The position numbers and the translations under genes are program-made. The notes beneath the pieces are model-generated. The model had not been told where the DNA came from. It saw only the letters and a list, made by a program, of their open reading frames with translations, and did not search any database. A DNA stretch of 55,395 nucleotides from G963664585 sp963664585 (lineage in GTDB: Bacteria > Bacillota > Clostridia > Oscillospirales > Ruminococcaceae). This document shows, in pieces, positions 1-7,638 of this stretch. The stretch's first letter is position 1. The number at the start of each line of letters is the position of its first letter. The stretch is taken from positions 1-55,395 of the forward strand of contig CAXXEO010000003.1 of the NCBI GenBank assembly GCA_963664585.2, read 5' to 3'.

Positions 1-849
1 GTGCATTACCTCAGCTATGGACAAAATGAGTTTGACCTATTGGTGCCCGTCACCGACAAAATCGGAGAATTAGGCATTTATTTTGCAAAGCTATGGCATG
101 GGGTCAGCGGCACCTATTATGTGCCGGAGCTGAGACCCCAGATCGTGATTTTTCCAATGTTGGCAGCAATGGCCCTTTTGTATGCGGCTTCGATGCGACG
201 CGAGGACCCCGAAAAAAGTGAGCAGCTGTTTATCATTCTTTCCGCTTTAGGAGGCGTTCTGGCTGGCACTGTTTTGATCGGGCGTTATAATCAGACGGGA
301 ATGGTATTTTTAATCCCACTGGGTTGGATGCTCGCTCCCTTTGTCTTTTCGCTTTTTGGGAAGCGGGCAAGCGTTATACTTTTTGCGATGGTCGCGGCTT
401 TGACCGTCTTTGTATCGGTGCAGAGTGTGCGTCCGTGGCTTTCGCGAAGCTATGACGATTATATTGCGCAAATCGCCCGGCAGGTTCCATCAGACAGCAG
501 GGTAATCGCCAACCTGAACTGTGAGTTTTATTTTGAGAATGGCGCTCTGCTGGACTGGCGAAACCTCGCCTATCTTGAAGAGAACGGCTTGCGGCTGGAA
601 GACTATGTACGCCTTAACAAAGTAGAATACCTGATTTTGTCGGACGAACTGGATTTTATCTATTCTCAGCGCCCAAAATGGAACATAATCTACGGTAATC
701 TCACCTATTGGAATGAGATGCAATTATTTTTACGCGATCATTGCGAGGTAGCCGAAAGCTTTATTGATAACACCTACGGTGTGCGCATTGTCGAAGAGAT
801 GAATGCCGGGCGTGACTTTACAGTGACGATTTACAGGGTGAAGGATTGA
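1..849 (+). CDS. C-terminal part of a polytopic membrane glycosyltransferase-like protein (truncated by window start)
   Basis: The reading frame is open at the first base, so the N-terminus is missing; 282 residues are visible. Four hydrophobic segments occur at about residues 48-64, 76-93, 99-117 and 122-140. A soluble C-terminal domain of about 140 residues follows. This layout resembles the C-terminal third of GT39/ArnT-type glycosyltransferases, which use polyprenyl-linked sugars at the outer face of the membrane, but no catalytic motif lies in the visible part. The nearby minus-strand operon (aminotransferase, GT2 glycosyltransferase, ATP-grasp) supports a surface-glycan role. The family is an inference and other multi-pass glycan proteins are possible. 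Confidence 0.55.
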   Translation: MHYLSYGQNEFDLLVPVTDKIGELGIYFAKLWHGVSGTYYVPELRPQIVIFPMLAAMALLYAASMRREDPEKSEQLFIILSALGGVLAGTVLIGRYNQTGMVFLIPLGWMLAPFVFSLFGKRASVILFAMVAALTVFVSVQSVRPWLSRSYDDYIAQIARQVPSDSRVIANLNCEFYFENGALLDWRNLAYLEENGLRLEDYVRLNKVEYLILSDELDFIYSQRPKWNIIYGNLTYWNEMQLFLRDHCEVAESFIDNTYGVRIVEEMNAGRDFTVTIYRVKD

Positions 850-911
850 ACTTCCCACCTCTTCTGTCTTGCAGAGGGTAGGCATCAGGGTGTTGCGAAT
901 CAGTGGATATC

Positions 912-1017
912 TATAGTTGATTCATTTGAAAACAAGCTTGTGATATCTTCCCCCGCCGAGGGCGGGGGAAGAAAATGACGTTTTATATATAGCCAATTTT
1001 TAAGTTAATTGGTTATA
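912..1017 (-). repeat. 106-bp dispersed palindromic repeat, copy 1 (reverse orientation)
   Basis: First of twelve copies of a repeat of about 106 bp. Its ends are imperfect inverted repeats (TATAGTTGATT... and ...AATTGGTTATA here). The centre is a hairpin with arms TTCTTCCCCCGCC and GGCGGGGGAAGAA around a 3-base loop. It lies in the gap between two convergent genes. This copy has 'gatatcttc' in place of the usual 'gatttcttc', so its stem has one mismatch. Confidence 0.9.
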
Positions 1018-1067
1018 TCCGCTTATTCTTCAAGGATTTTTTTGCAGGTGGCTTCTTACTGCGAAAT

Positions 1068-1125
1068 TGCCCGCCCGTTAGCTGAGAATCGTGCAAAGCC
1101 GTACTTCTCAGATAATGGACGGGCA
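1068..1125 (-). terminator. long imperfect hairpin, probable terminator of the glycan operon
   Basis: Arms 1068-1088 and 1105-1125 can pair at 18 of 21 positions around a 16-base loop. It lies 12 bases past the stop codon of the minus-strand ATP-grasp gene. The T-run after it on the minus strand is poor, so the terminator role is inferred from position and stem strength. Confidence 0.5.
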
Positions 1126-1137
1126 TAGTTCGGTTTG

Positions 1138-2373
1138 TTACAAGCAGGGAATCACCAGGTTTTCCCCCTGTTCGCTTAACACCTGAAAGGTTTCATAAAA
1201 GGCGCGAACATGTTCGCCGATGCGGTCGTTTTCGCTGACCAACACGCAGTGCCCTAGGCGGGCAGTGGCGTTTTCAACGGGGCCGATGGTCTGCCCTATG
1301 CCATAGTTGTAGCCCGCGTCCAGCACAAAGGGGAGGGCACGAAGTGTTTCCAGAGGTGTCATATGTGCTAATTTTCCCGGCCGAGCGAACATGAGCTCTA
1401 CAGAAATTTGTTTTTTGAGCAGTGAAAGATCATAGCTTTTGAGCATTGATACGTCCGTCGGTTGACCCAGCGCGCCATAAATGACCGCTTTCAGAATGTC
1501 AAAGCCGGAGAGCCACGGGATAAACACGTCCTCGAAGGCGCCGCCAATCCGGCAGGCTAGTTCATTGACCTTAATCCCTTCGGCACCAATGAGCATTTGT
1601 ATATACACTGGGCCGCCACAGATGCCAAAGGCGGCTATGGTGTCTTGTGCGATTTTTAAAATTTCATGATAGCAATCCAGATGAACCGATGGAAAGCGGT
1701 GTCCTGTACAGACGCCGATGTGTACCGGGTCGTCATAAAGCAGGCGGTCTGTGACAGCCAGAGGATAAAGATGTCCTTCCTGCACCCAACCGGAAAAGGT
1801 GATCTCATCCGAAGGGTAGAATTCCTCGATCAGCGCCTCCGCCTGCCGGGAAAAGGAGAGTGTTTCATCCAAATGCTCGAATACCTCTTGTTGAGAGGAA
1901 AGCTTAAAGATACCGCGCTGTCCCTGAGAGTCCACCGGCTTGAGAACATAGGGAGGGTGCAGCTCCATCAGCGATTGTAGCCCGGACTGGCGGCTTAAAA
2001 AGGTATATTTTACCGTCGGAATGCCATGCGCGGTGAGGAGCGGCTTCATGACACGCTTGTTGGTAACGGCCAGTGCCGTTTCGGGGTCAATGAGGGTGGG
2101 CAGTCTCAAGTGTCGGGATACCGTCGCTGCGGTGAGTACCGGTTGGTCAGTGCCGATGGTGAATACGCCGTCGACGTCATGCAGTCGCGCTGCTTGCAGG
2201 CAGGCGTTTACATCAAATGTACTCTCCCGGCAATGGATGTCAGCAAGTGCCGCTGCCGGTGGATCTTCAAAATAATCGATCAATACCGTTTGATGCCCTA
2301 GGCGGCGTGCGGCCGCCAGCGCGTTTTTTTGGCAGTTCGAACCGCCTAAAATCATCAACTTACTCAAAATCAT
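1138..2373 (-). CDS. ATP-grasp family ligase
   Basis: 411 residues. The N-terminal pre-ATP-grasp fold starts with the glycine-rich MILGGSNCQ. The ATP-binding region includes 'YVLKPVDSQGQRGI' near residue 150, and metal-binding residues lie around 'VNELACRIGGAFED' near residue 280. ATP-grasp enzymes of this type (CarB/PurK-like) join a carboxylate to an amine or thiol through an acyl phosphate. It is the last gene of a three-gene operon and overlaps the glycosyltransferase by 14 bases. The ATG at 2373 has AAGGAG only 3 bases upstream; an in-frame TTG 6 bases further in would have better spacing. A role in adding an amino-acid or acyl group to a sugar is suggested by context only. The substrate is unknown. 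Confidence 0.75.
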   Translation of the reverse strand: MILSKLMILGGSNCQKNALAAARRLGHQTVLIDYFEDPPAAALADIHCRESTFDVNACLQAARLHDVDGVFTIGTDQPVLTAATVSRHLRLPTLIDPETALAVTNKRVMKPLLTAHGIPTVKYTFLSRQSGLQSLMELHPPYVLKPVDSQGQRGIFKLSSQQEVFEHLDETLSFSRQAEALIEEFYPSDEITFSGWVQEGHLYPLAVTDRLLYDDPVHIGVCTGHRFPSVHLDCYHEILKIAQDTIAAFGICGGPVYIQMLIGAEGIKVNELACRIGGAFEDVFIPWLSGFDILKAVIYGALGQPTDVSMLKSYDLSLLKKQISVELMFARPGKLAHMTPLETLRALPFVLDAGYNYGIGQTIGPVENATARLGHCVLVSENDRIGEHVRAFYETFQVLSEQGENLVIPCL

Positions 2374-3124
2374 CCGCTCCTTTCACAATCGATAGAATTT
2401 CATAAGGAACCCCCCGCCTTATATGTGCTGAAAATAGCCTGCCCGACGCTGTATACCAGAAAAAAAGCTGGTAATAAAGCCGGGCAAGCTTCATGAGTGT
2501 ATAGCCGGATCTTCCGAAGGCGCGCGTTTTCGGCCGGTAGGGGATGTTGGCTGTCCGGGGCCCATAGCGGAAGGCAGAGGCAGATAAATAGACAAAAGGT
2601 TGGCGCTCGGCACAGATTTTTGACGCCAGTGCGGCTGTCATGATGCGGTATGAACTCACCCTGATCCCCCGGGGCTTGCTCGCAAACAGTGCGAAAAGCA
2701 TGTCCCGTAGTCCGCTACCCAATCGACGGTAGAGTGGTCGGCATTGGTGTTCGGGAATGGCGTAAACCAGATCAAAACCCTCACAGATTTTTTGGTACAG
2801 TGCTTCTATCACTTGTGAAGGATGTTGCAGGTCGTCGTCCATGGTAATGATATAACGGCAGTTCACCGCTAGCGCCAATCCGCACAAAAGGGCGTTTTGC
2901 TGGCCGAAATTGCGGGAAAGCTGCACCGCCATGACATTGGGATTCTGCCGCGCCAGAAGAAAAATCTCTCCGATGCTGCCGTCCACACTGCCATCATCGA
3001 CGAGAATTAATTGGTAAGACAAACCGCTAGCTTTAAAATAGGCAATTAGTTCTTCTGCCACCCGGCCAATGGACTTTTCTGCGTTATAGACGGGGATGAC
3101 AACCCCTATTTTTCGTTGCTCCAT
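2360..3124 (-). CDS. GT2 family glycosyltransferase (ArnC/DPM1-like)
   Basis: 254 residues. The N-terminus GVVIPVYNAEKSIGRV is the nucleotide-sugar binding fold of GT-A enzymes. 'LVDDGSVDGS' and the metal-binding 'TMDDDLQHP' (about residue 96) are typical of family 2. ArnC/DPM1 relatives transfer a sugar to a polyprenyl phosphate at the inner face of the membrane. ArnC-type proteins normally end in two membrane helices; here the C-terminus after residue 215 is short and only weakly hydrophobic. The start codon overlaps the stop of the upstream aminotransferase (TAATG), so translation is probably coupled. The donor sugar is plausibly the amino sugar made by that aminotransferase (inference). 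Confidence 0.85.
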   Translation of the reverse strand: MEQRKIGVVIPVYNAEKSIGRVAEELIAYFKASGLSYQLILVDDGSVDGSIGEIFLLARQNPNVMAVQLSRNFGQQNALLCGLALAVNCRYIITMDDDLQHPSQVIEALYQKICEGFDLVYAIPEHQCRPLYRRLGSGLRDMLFALFASKPRGIRVSSYRIMTAALASKICAERQPFVYLSASAFRYGPRTANIPYRPKTRAFGRSGYTLMKLARLYYQLFFWYTASGRLFSAHIRRGVPYEILSIVKGADDFE

Positions 3125-4251
3125 TAGTTTACCGCCTCAGTCACGGCCTCAGTTACCTTTTGCACGTCGTCTTCGCCCATAAGTGGGTGAATCGGAAGTC
3201 GCAGAAGAGTTTCATAGGCGGCGGTACTTTCCGGCAGGTCACCCGGTTGATAGCCCAGGCGTCGGCCCATTGGCGAGAGATGCAACGGAACATAGTGGGT
3301 GCGTACGTCAATACCCTGCGCCATCAAAGCACTCTGCACCCGGCCACGAAGGGACGGATTCTCAAAGCGGACATAAAAGATGTGCCCGTTTGGCTGCGCA
3401 TATTTTGGTATGATCATCCGGCGCAAAACTCCTTTCTCCTCCAGAGGGCGCAGAGCCTTTTGATAGGCTTCCAGCAGAGAAAGGCGCTTTGCTGTGGTTT
3501 CTGCACGCGCCGAAAGCTGAGGGAAAAGCGAGGCAGCACAAAGCTCGCTCATTACATAGCTTGACCCCTCGCCCATCCAGGTGTATCGGTCACATTCTCC
3601 CCGAAGGTATTGCTGCCGGTTGGTACCCTTTTCACGAAAAATTTCAGCGGCGGGCCTGTCAGGCTCTGTGAGAACCAGCGCGCCTCCCTCACCGCAGGAA
3701 AAATTCTTCGTGTAGTGAAAGCTATAGGCGCCAAAACGCCCCAGTGTTCCTAAATCATGTCCCCGCCAACACGCATCAACTGCCTGGGCAGCGTCCTCGA
3801 TCAGTGAAAAACCAGCTTCTTTTCTTAGCATTTCCAGCGCCTGCATGTCACAGGCGACCGAGGCATAGTGCATCGCGATGACAGCCTTTGTATGTTTCGT
3901 TATACGGTATGCCACATCGGCGGGAGACAGATTCTGGGTTTCAGGAGAGATGTCACACAGTACGGGCACGCCGCCGGCCAGCAGCACTGCGTTTGCCGCC
4001 GAGGGAAAATTATAGGAGGGAAGAATCACTTCATCACCCTGATGGAGATCCAGCATGTGACAGGCCAACTCCAGCGCGTGGCTGCAGGAAGGGGTGAAGA
4101 GAATGGCGGGTGCACCAAGTTCAGCACAAAAAAGCTTCCGCAAACGGCCCTCATAGGCACCGCCGGAAGCCATCATCCCATTTTCCAGACAGTCGACCAC
4201 CGCCGCTTTTTCTGCCGCCGATACGATTTTTCCATAAAATGAAACGGACAT
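3124..4251 (-). CDS. wecE: WecE/RffA-like sugar aminotransferase (DegT/DnrJ/EryC1/StrS family)
   Basis: 375 residues, matching the usual length of WecE (dTDP-4-amino-4,6-dideoxygalactose transaminase). The enzyme is PLP-dependent and moves an amino group from glutamate to C4 of a nucleotide-linked 4-keto-6-deoxy sugar. The PLP-binding 'IEDAAQAVDA' lies at about residue 151 and the Schiff-base lysine at about 182 in 'FHYTKNFSCGEGG'. 'KGTNRQQYLRGE' and 'YTWMGEGSSYVMSEL' are characteristic of WecE rather than ArnB. It is the first gene of the minus-strand operon. WecE is a subfamily call by motif; the exact sugar is not proven. Confidence 0.85.
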   Translation of the reverse strand: MSVSFYGKIVSAAEKAAVVDCLENGMMASGGAYEGRLRKLFCAELGAPAILFTPSCSHALELACHMLDLHQGDEVILPSYNFPSAANAVLLAGGVPVLCDISPETQNLSPADVAYRITKHTKAVIAMHYASVACDMQALEMLRKEAGFSLIEDAAQAVDACWRGHDLGTLGRFGAYSFHYTKNFSCGEGGALVLTEPDRPAAEIFREKGTNRQQYLRGECDRYTWMGEGSSYVMSELCAASLFPQLSARAETTAKRLSLLEAYQKALRPLEEKGVLRRMIIPKYAQPNGHIFYVRFENPSLRGRVQSALMAQGIDVRTHYVPLHLSPMGRRLGYQPGDLPESTAAYETLLRLPIHPLMGEDDVQKVTEAVTEAVN

Positions 4252-4289
4252 GGCTGTTAGATTCCTTTCGTATACAGCTGATGCTATGC

Positions 4290-4295
4290 TATAAT
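4290..4295 (+). promoter_or_regulatory. possible -10 element for the first tusA-like gene
   Basis: TATAAT lies 52 bases upstream of the chosen start. The -35 hexamer at 17-base spacing is poor (TTTCGT), so an activator may be needed or the site may be fortuitous. Confidence 0.35.
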
Positions 4296-4347
4296 GATCA
4301 TACGATTTGAGTATGAATCTTTAATGATCTGCGAGGGAGTGTTTTTC

Positions 4348-4563
4348 ATGCTGGTAATGGATTGTCTGGGAGATCAGTGCCCTGTGCCATTGATGAAGCT
4401 TCAGCAGTGCAGGGAACTCAAAGCCGGCGAAAGCGTCAAGCTGATCACTGACCACAGCTGCGTTTGCGAATCCATCACAGACTATTGCAAAAAGCTGGGA
4501 CTTCATCTTGAAGTGGTCGAGCCCATGAACGGAATTTGGGAAATGACGATCTGCCGCGATTGA
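4348..4563 (+). CDS. TusA/YedF-like sulfur carrier protein, copy 1
   Basis: 71 residues, a normal length for the family. The N-terminal 'DCLGDQCPVPLMKL' carries the CPxP motif whose cysteine holds a persulfide in TusA. TusA-like proteins pass sulfur (or selenium) between partners in the cytoplasm. An upstream in-frame ATG exists, but GAGGGAG lies 8 bases before 4348, so the shorter start is preferred. The gene is convergent with the LysR gene and lies near the YeeE/TusA block, suggesting one sulfur module. The protein carries two further cysteines in 'HSCVCES' at the position where copy 2 has 'HSCAMKN'. Confidence 0.85.
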   Translation: MLVMDCLGDQCPVPLMKLQQCRELKAGESVKLITDHSCVCESITDYCKKLGLHLEVVEPMNGIWEMTICRD

Positions 4564-4596
4564 TGGCTCGACACCTTTTCTGAGGGGTCAAAACGA

Positions 4597-5496
4597 CTAA
4601 CAAAGCGTACGCTTGACAACTTGTTCAAAGTAACGGGTTACGGCGCCGATGGGGTGGTCCATGGCCATGCTTCGCATCTTATATATGGCCGAAACGTCAT
4701 AGCTTAAATGAAGGTTGTCGGCCTCTACCATTTTTATCTGCCCGAGATACAACTCTTTTTTGATGGCCATGTAGGGCAGAAAGGCCATGCCGTATTTGCC
4801 GATCACCGAGGCCTTAACTGATTCGGTGGAGTCAAGATGATACAAAACATTAAAGTGTTCGATATCGGAACCAAGGCTTTTGAGTTGTGTGATAAGCAAC
4901 CGGTAGGAGCTGAAATTTTCATTGAGCATGATGAGTGGGAATTTTTGCAGCTCGGCGAGTGTCAGGTTTTCCTTTACGTTGTAGTCCTTCGCCGCAATCA
5001 GAAAGATTTTATCAGAAAATGCCTTTTTACAGATGATATCGGGTTCCTCGGTGGTGCCAACAATAAAGCCAAAGTCCGCACGGTCCTCAGCAACCTGCCG
5101 GACGACCTCGCTTGAGGGCATAGAGGAAAGTGAAAAAGTAAAGTTTGGAAATTCCGTCTTTAATTTGAACAGCGTGCAGGGAATTGCATAGTTGCCGGCC
5201 ACAGAGGTCGCCGCGATCCGGAAGGTGCCGCTGTTATTCTGAAAGTTTCCCAACTCTTCTTTGAAGTTTTTATAGATACTGATAAACTGCGAGGCGTACT
5301 TTTGCATAATTTTGCCTGCCTCGGTCAGCTCAATGCCGCGGTTGCTGCGCTCAAAGAGTTTGAGCCCCACCTCTTCTTCCAGCCGTTGCATCTGCTGGCT
5401 TAAAGCGGGCTGTGAAATATGGCTTGCGGAGGCAACCTTGGAAATGCTCTTTTCAGTGGCAATTTTATCAAAGAGTATAACATGCTCAAGATGCAT
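4597..5496 (-). CDS. LysR-type transcriptional regulator
   Basis: 299 residues. The N-terminal winged helix-turn-helix covers about residues 1-60 ('SISKVASASHISQPALSQQMQRL'-type recognition region, then 'LFERSNRGIELTEAG'). A periplasmic-binding-protein-like effector domain follows. An ATG 21 bases upstream exists, but the chosen start has AGAAGG 6 bases before it and gives the standard LysR N-terminus. It is divergent from the YeeE gene, the usual arrangement for a LysR regulator and its target. Control of sulfur uptake, as by CysB or CysL, is inferred from position. The effector is unknown. Confidence 0.85.
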   Translation of the reverse strand: MHLEHVILFDKIATEKSISKVASASHISQPALSQQMQRLEEEVGLKLFERSNRGIELTEAGKIMQKYASQFISIYKNFKEELGNFQNNSGTFRIAATSVAGNYAIPCTLFKLKTEFPNFTFSLSSMPSSEVVRQVAEDRADFGFIVGTTEEPDIICKKAFSDKIFLIAAKDYNVKENLTLAELQKFPLIMLNENFSSYRLLITQLKSLGSDIEHFNVLYHLDSTESVKASVIGKYGMAFLPYMAIKKELYLGQIKMVEADNLHLSYDVSAIYKMRSMAMDHPIGAVTRYFEQVVKRTLC

Positions 5497-5517
5497 AATC
5501 AGCCTTCTCTCCGCCAT

Positions 5518-5752
5518 TGCATTTTAGCCGCTGCCGGTTTACTGCATCGGCACTATTCAAATTCATTATAGCAAGCGCTAATGAAAATGAAAAGACTTTT
5601 GTTCAATGCAACCAAAAACATAGGTATAATAAATCCTTATATTACATAAATACATTAAATGGTGAAATGTTTAACGATATGCTATAATCAAAGTTGTAAA
5701 AGTTGTAGTTATTCGTTTGTTCCAAATCCAATTTCAGTAGGGGGGTGCGGGA
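5518..5752. promoter_or_regulatory. divergent promoter region between LysR and YeeE genes
   Basis: An AT-rich stretch with no gene. Two TATAAT hexamers on the plus strand at 5625-5630 and 5683-5688 could serve the YeeE operon; the first has TTCAAT 17 bases upstream and the second only a weak -35. An activator such as the adjacent LysR protein could compensate. No operator could be assigned with confidence. Confidence 0.4.
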
Positions 5753-6439
5753 ATGACAGAAGAAATGACGCCTGCGCCGCGCGCCAGGGCGCCAAAGAAA
5801 CCCAAGAAAAACCAGCTGCCGATTGCGCTTTTGGTTTTGGCCCTGATCATCGTCGTTGGCATTCTGTTAAACGCGAAATCAGAAAATCTGGCGATGTTTT
5901 GGATTTTTGGCTGCTGTTTTGGCTTTATACTGCAAAAATCACGCTTCTGTTTTACAGCCTCAATGCGTGACCCTTGCATCACAGGCAGCACATCCATCAC
6001 CAAGGCGGTATTGATCGCCTTTGCTATCACCACCATCGGCTTCACCGCGATCAAGTACAGCGCCTTTGCCGCAGGACAAACCATTCCGGGACAAAGCTAT
6101 ATCGCTCCGATCAGCCTTGCTACCGTCATCGGTGGTGTTTTGTTCGGTATCGGCATGGTTATCGCCGGGGGTTGCGCTTCTGGTACGCTGATGCGCGTTG
6201 GTGAAGGCTTCGGTATGCAAATGCTTTCACTTTTGTTTTTTGTCATCGGTTCACTGTGGGGCGCCCACGATACGGGATGGTGGAGCCTCAACTTTATTGC
6301 AAACGGTCCTAAGGTGTTTTTGCCGGACGTGTTCGGCTGGTTCGGCGCAGTGGTGCTGCAGTTGGCAATTATCGCCCTGCTGTATATAGCCGCTGACCTC
6401 TGGGAACGCAAAAAAATGGGGATCGCCGACGAAGAGTAA
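5753..6439 (+). CDS. YeeE/YedE (DUF395) family membrane protein, first half-size subunit
   Basis: 228 residues. A lysine- and proline-rich cytoplasmic tail of about 20 residues precedes several membrane helices. Family signatures are 'QKSRFCFTASMRD' and 'IAGGCASGTLMRVGEG', the second being the conserved GGC loop used in thiosulfate passage in studied YeeE (TsuA) proteins. Full-length YeeE has two such halves in one chain; here the second half is encoded separately at 6855, with a TusA gene between. GGGGGG-type purines 8 bases upstream support the ATG. It probably imports thiosulfate or another sulfur species and hands it to the TusA proteins (inference from family). Confidence 0.8.
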   Translation: MTEEMTPAPRARAPKKPKKNQLPIALLVLALIIVVGILLNAKSENLAMFWIFGCCFGFILQKSRFCFTASMRDPCITGSTSITKAVLIAFAITTIGFTAIKYSAFAAGQTIPGQSYIAPISLATVIGGVLFGIGMVIAGGCASGTLMRVGEGFGMQMLSLLFFVIGSLWGAHDTGWWSLNFIANGPKVFLPDVFGWFGAVVLQLAIIALLYIAADLWERKKMGIADEE

Positions 6440-6577
6440 AAGAGCAACAGGGTGCCCCAACAAATCAATATTTGCCGGGTGGTAATCAAGCTTTTATCAT
6501 TCGTTTTTTGCGTGGTAAAAGTGCAACTTATATTCAAATTAGTTATGCCGATACAAAACGGCGGAATGGAGTTCATT

Positions 6578-6805
6578 ATGGCTGAATTTACACTTGACTG
6601 TCTGGGCGAGGCCTGCCCGGTCCCGCTGATGAAGGTAGAAAAGAAGATGGCCGCTATGGCCGTGGGCGATGTTCTGGTTACTTCGATTGATCACAGCTGC
6701 GCCATGAAAAATATCCCTGAGTGGGCCAGAAAACAGGGCTATAACGTAGAAGTCGAAGAGGTTGGCGACGGCGAGTGGGAAGTTATCATCGAGAAATCCA
6801 AGTGA
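6578..6805 (+). CDS. TusA/YeeD-like sulfur carrier protein, copy 2
   Basis: 75 residues. 'DCLGEACPVPLMKVEKKM' carries the CPxP persulfide cysteine, and 'SIDHSCAMKNIPEWA' is typical of the family. The start at 6578 is set by GGAG 6 bases upstream; the frame is open further upstream but the added residues do not resemble TusA. It sits between the two half-size YeeE genes, matching the known YeeE-YeeD pairing in which YeeD takes sulfur from the transporter. It is about half identical to copy 1 by eye. Confidence 0.87.
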   Translation: MAEFTLDCLGEACPVPLMKVEKKMAAMAVGDVLVTSIDHSCAMKNIPEWARKQGYNVEVEEVGDGEWEVIIEKSK

Positions 6806-6854
6806 TAGACCGATCCCTTTACCAATAACTCTGAAAAGGGAGGCATCGTTTTTC

Positions 6855-7403
6855 TTGAAAGCGTTTTGGGATAAAATCAGTGCAAACAGGTACTTTAAGC
6901 TTGTGTTCAAAAACCCTTTTACATATGTGACCGGGGCGGTGCTGCTTTCTGTTTTTCAGATTGCGATCTTCGCCTTCTCCGGAAATCCATGGGGGGTCTC
7001 TGGAACCTTTGCGAACTGGGGCGCGTGGCTTTATGAGTTAGTGGGCGGCAGCGTGGACAAGTGGTATTACTTCTCTGGCGCGGGTGCCCAATCTACTCTG
7101 GAGGCCGGTATTTTAAACCACACAGGCAGCTGGCTCAATATTGGTATCGCCTTCGGCGCCCTATTGGCGGCCCTGTTTGCTTCTCAGTTTAAATTCAAAA
7201 AGATCAAGTCTCTGCGTCAGGTGATTGCGGCGGTGCTGGGCGGTCTTTTAATGGGCTACGGTGCCAGATTGGCCGGCGGTTGTAACATTGGCGCTTTGTA
7301 CAGCGGCATTTCCTCCCTGTCCCTGTCGGGCTGGGTGTTCGCGGTTTTTTTGTTTATCGGCGCGTTCTTGGGCAGTAAGCTGTTGGCAAAATATTTTATG
7401 TAA
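6855..7403 (+). CDS. YeeE/YedE (DUF395) family membrane protein, second half-size subunit
   Basis: 182 residues from a TTG start that has GGGAGG about 12 bases upstream; a longer frame would overlap the TusA gene. Hydrophobic segments begin near residues 16, 85, 118 and 155. 'YGARLAGGCNIGALYSGI' is the second conserved GGC loop of YeeE proteins. Together with the 5753 gene it would give both halves of a YeeE pore, like the half-size PmpA/PmpB arrangement. A terminator-like hairpin follows at 7429. Confidence 0.78.
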   Translation: MKAFWDKISANRYFKLVFKNPFTYVTGAVLLSVFQIAIFAFSGNPWGVSGTFANWGAWLYELVGGSVDKWYYFSGAGAQSTLEAGILNHTGSWLNIGIAFGALLAALFASQFKFKKIKSLRQVIAAVLGGLLMGYGARLAGGCNIGALYSGISSLSLSGWVFAVFLFIGAFLGSKLLAKYFM

Positions 7404-7428
7404 CCATTTGCCTATATTTAAGTATACT

Positions 7429-7462
7429 GGAGGTTTTTTGAAAAAAAAGCCTCCTCTGTTTT
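7429..7462 (+). terminator. probable rho-independent terminator after the YeeE operon
   Basis: GGAGG followed by a T-run pairs with an A-run followed by CCTCC, and 'tctgttttt' comes after. It lies 26 bases past the YeeE stop codon. The stem is partly A-T, so it is of moderate strength. Confidence 0.5.
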
Positions 7463-7638
7463 TAGAATACCTTTTTTGTATGTAAAGAGATGATTTTGCG
7501 TGATGCGCATGAATGCGGATATAATTTTGGTTAAACAACATTCGGTATTATCTATCTTTCCAGTATGGTAGCGGGAAAACAGATTAAAAAATGAAGTCCA
7601 TTTTACGGACATAGTTACGACGAAAAGGAGGCAAATTG

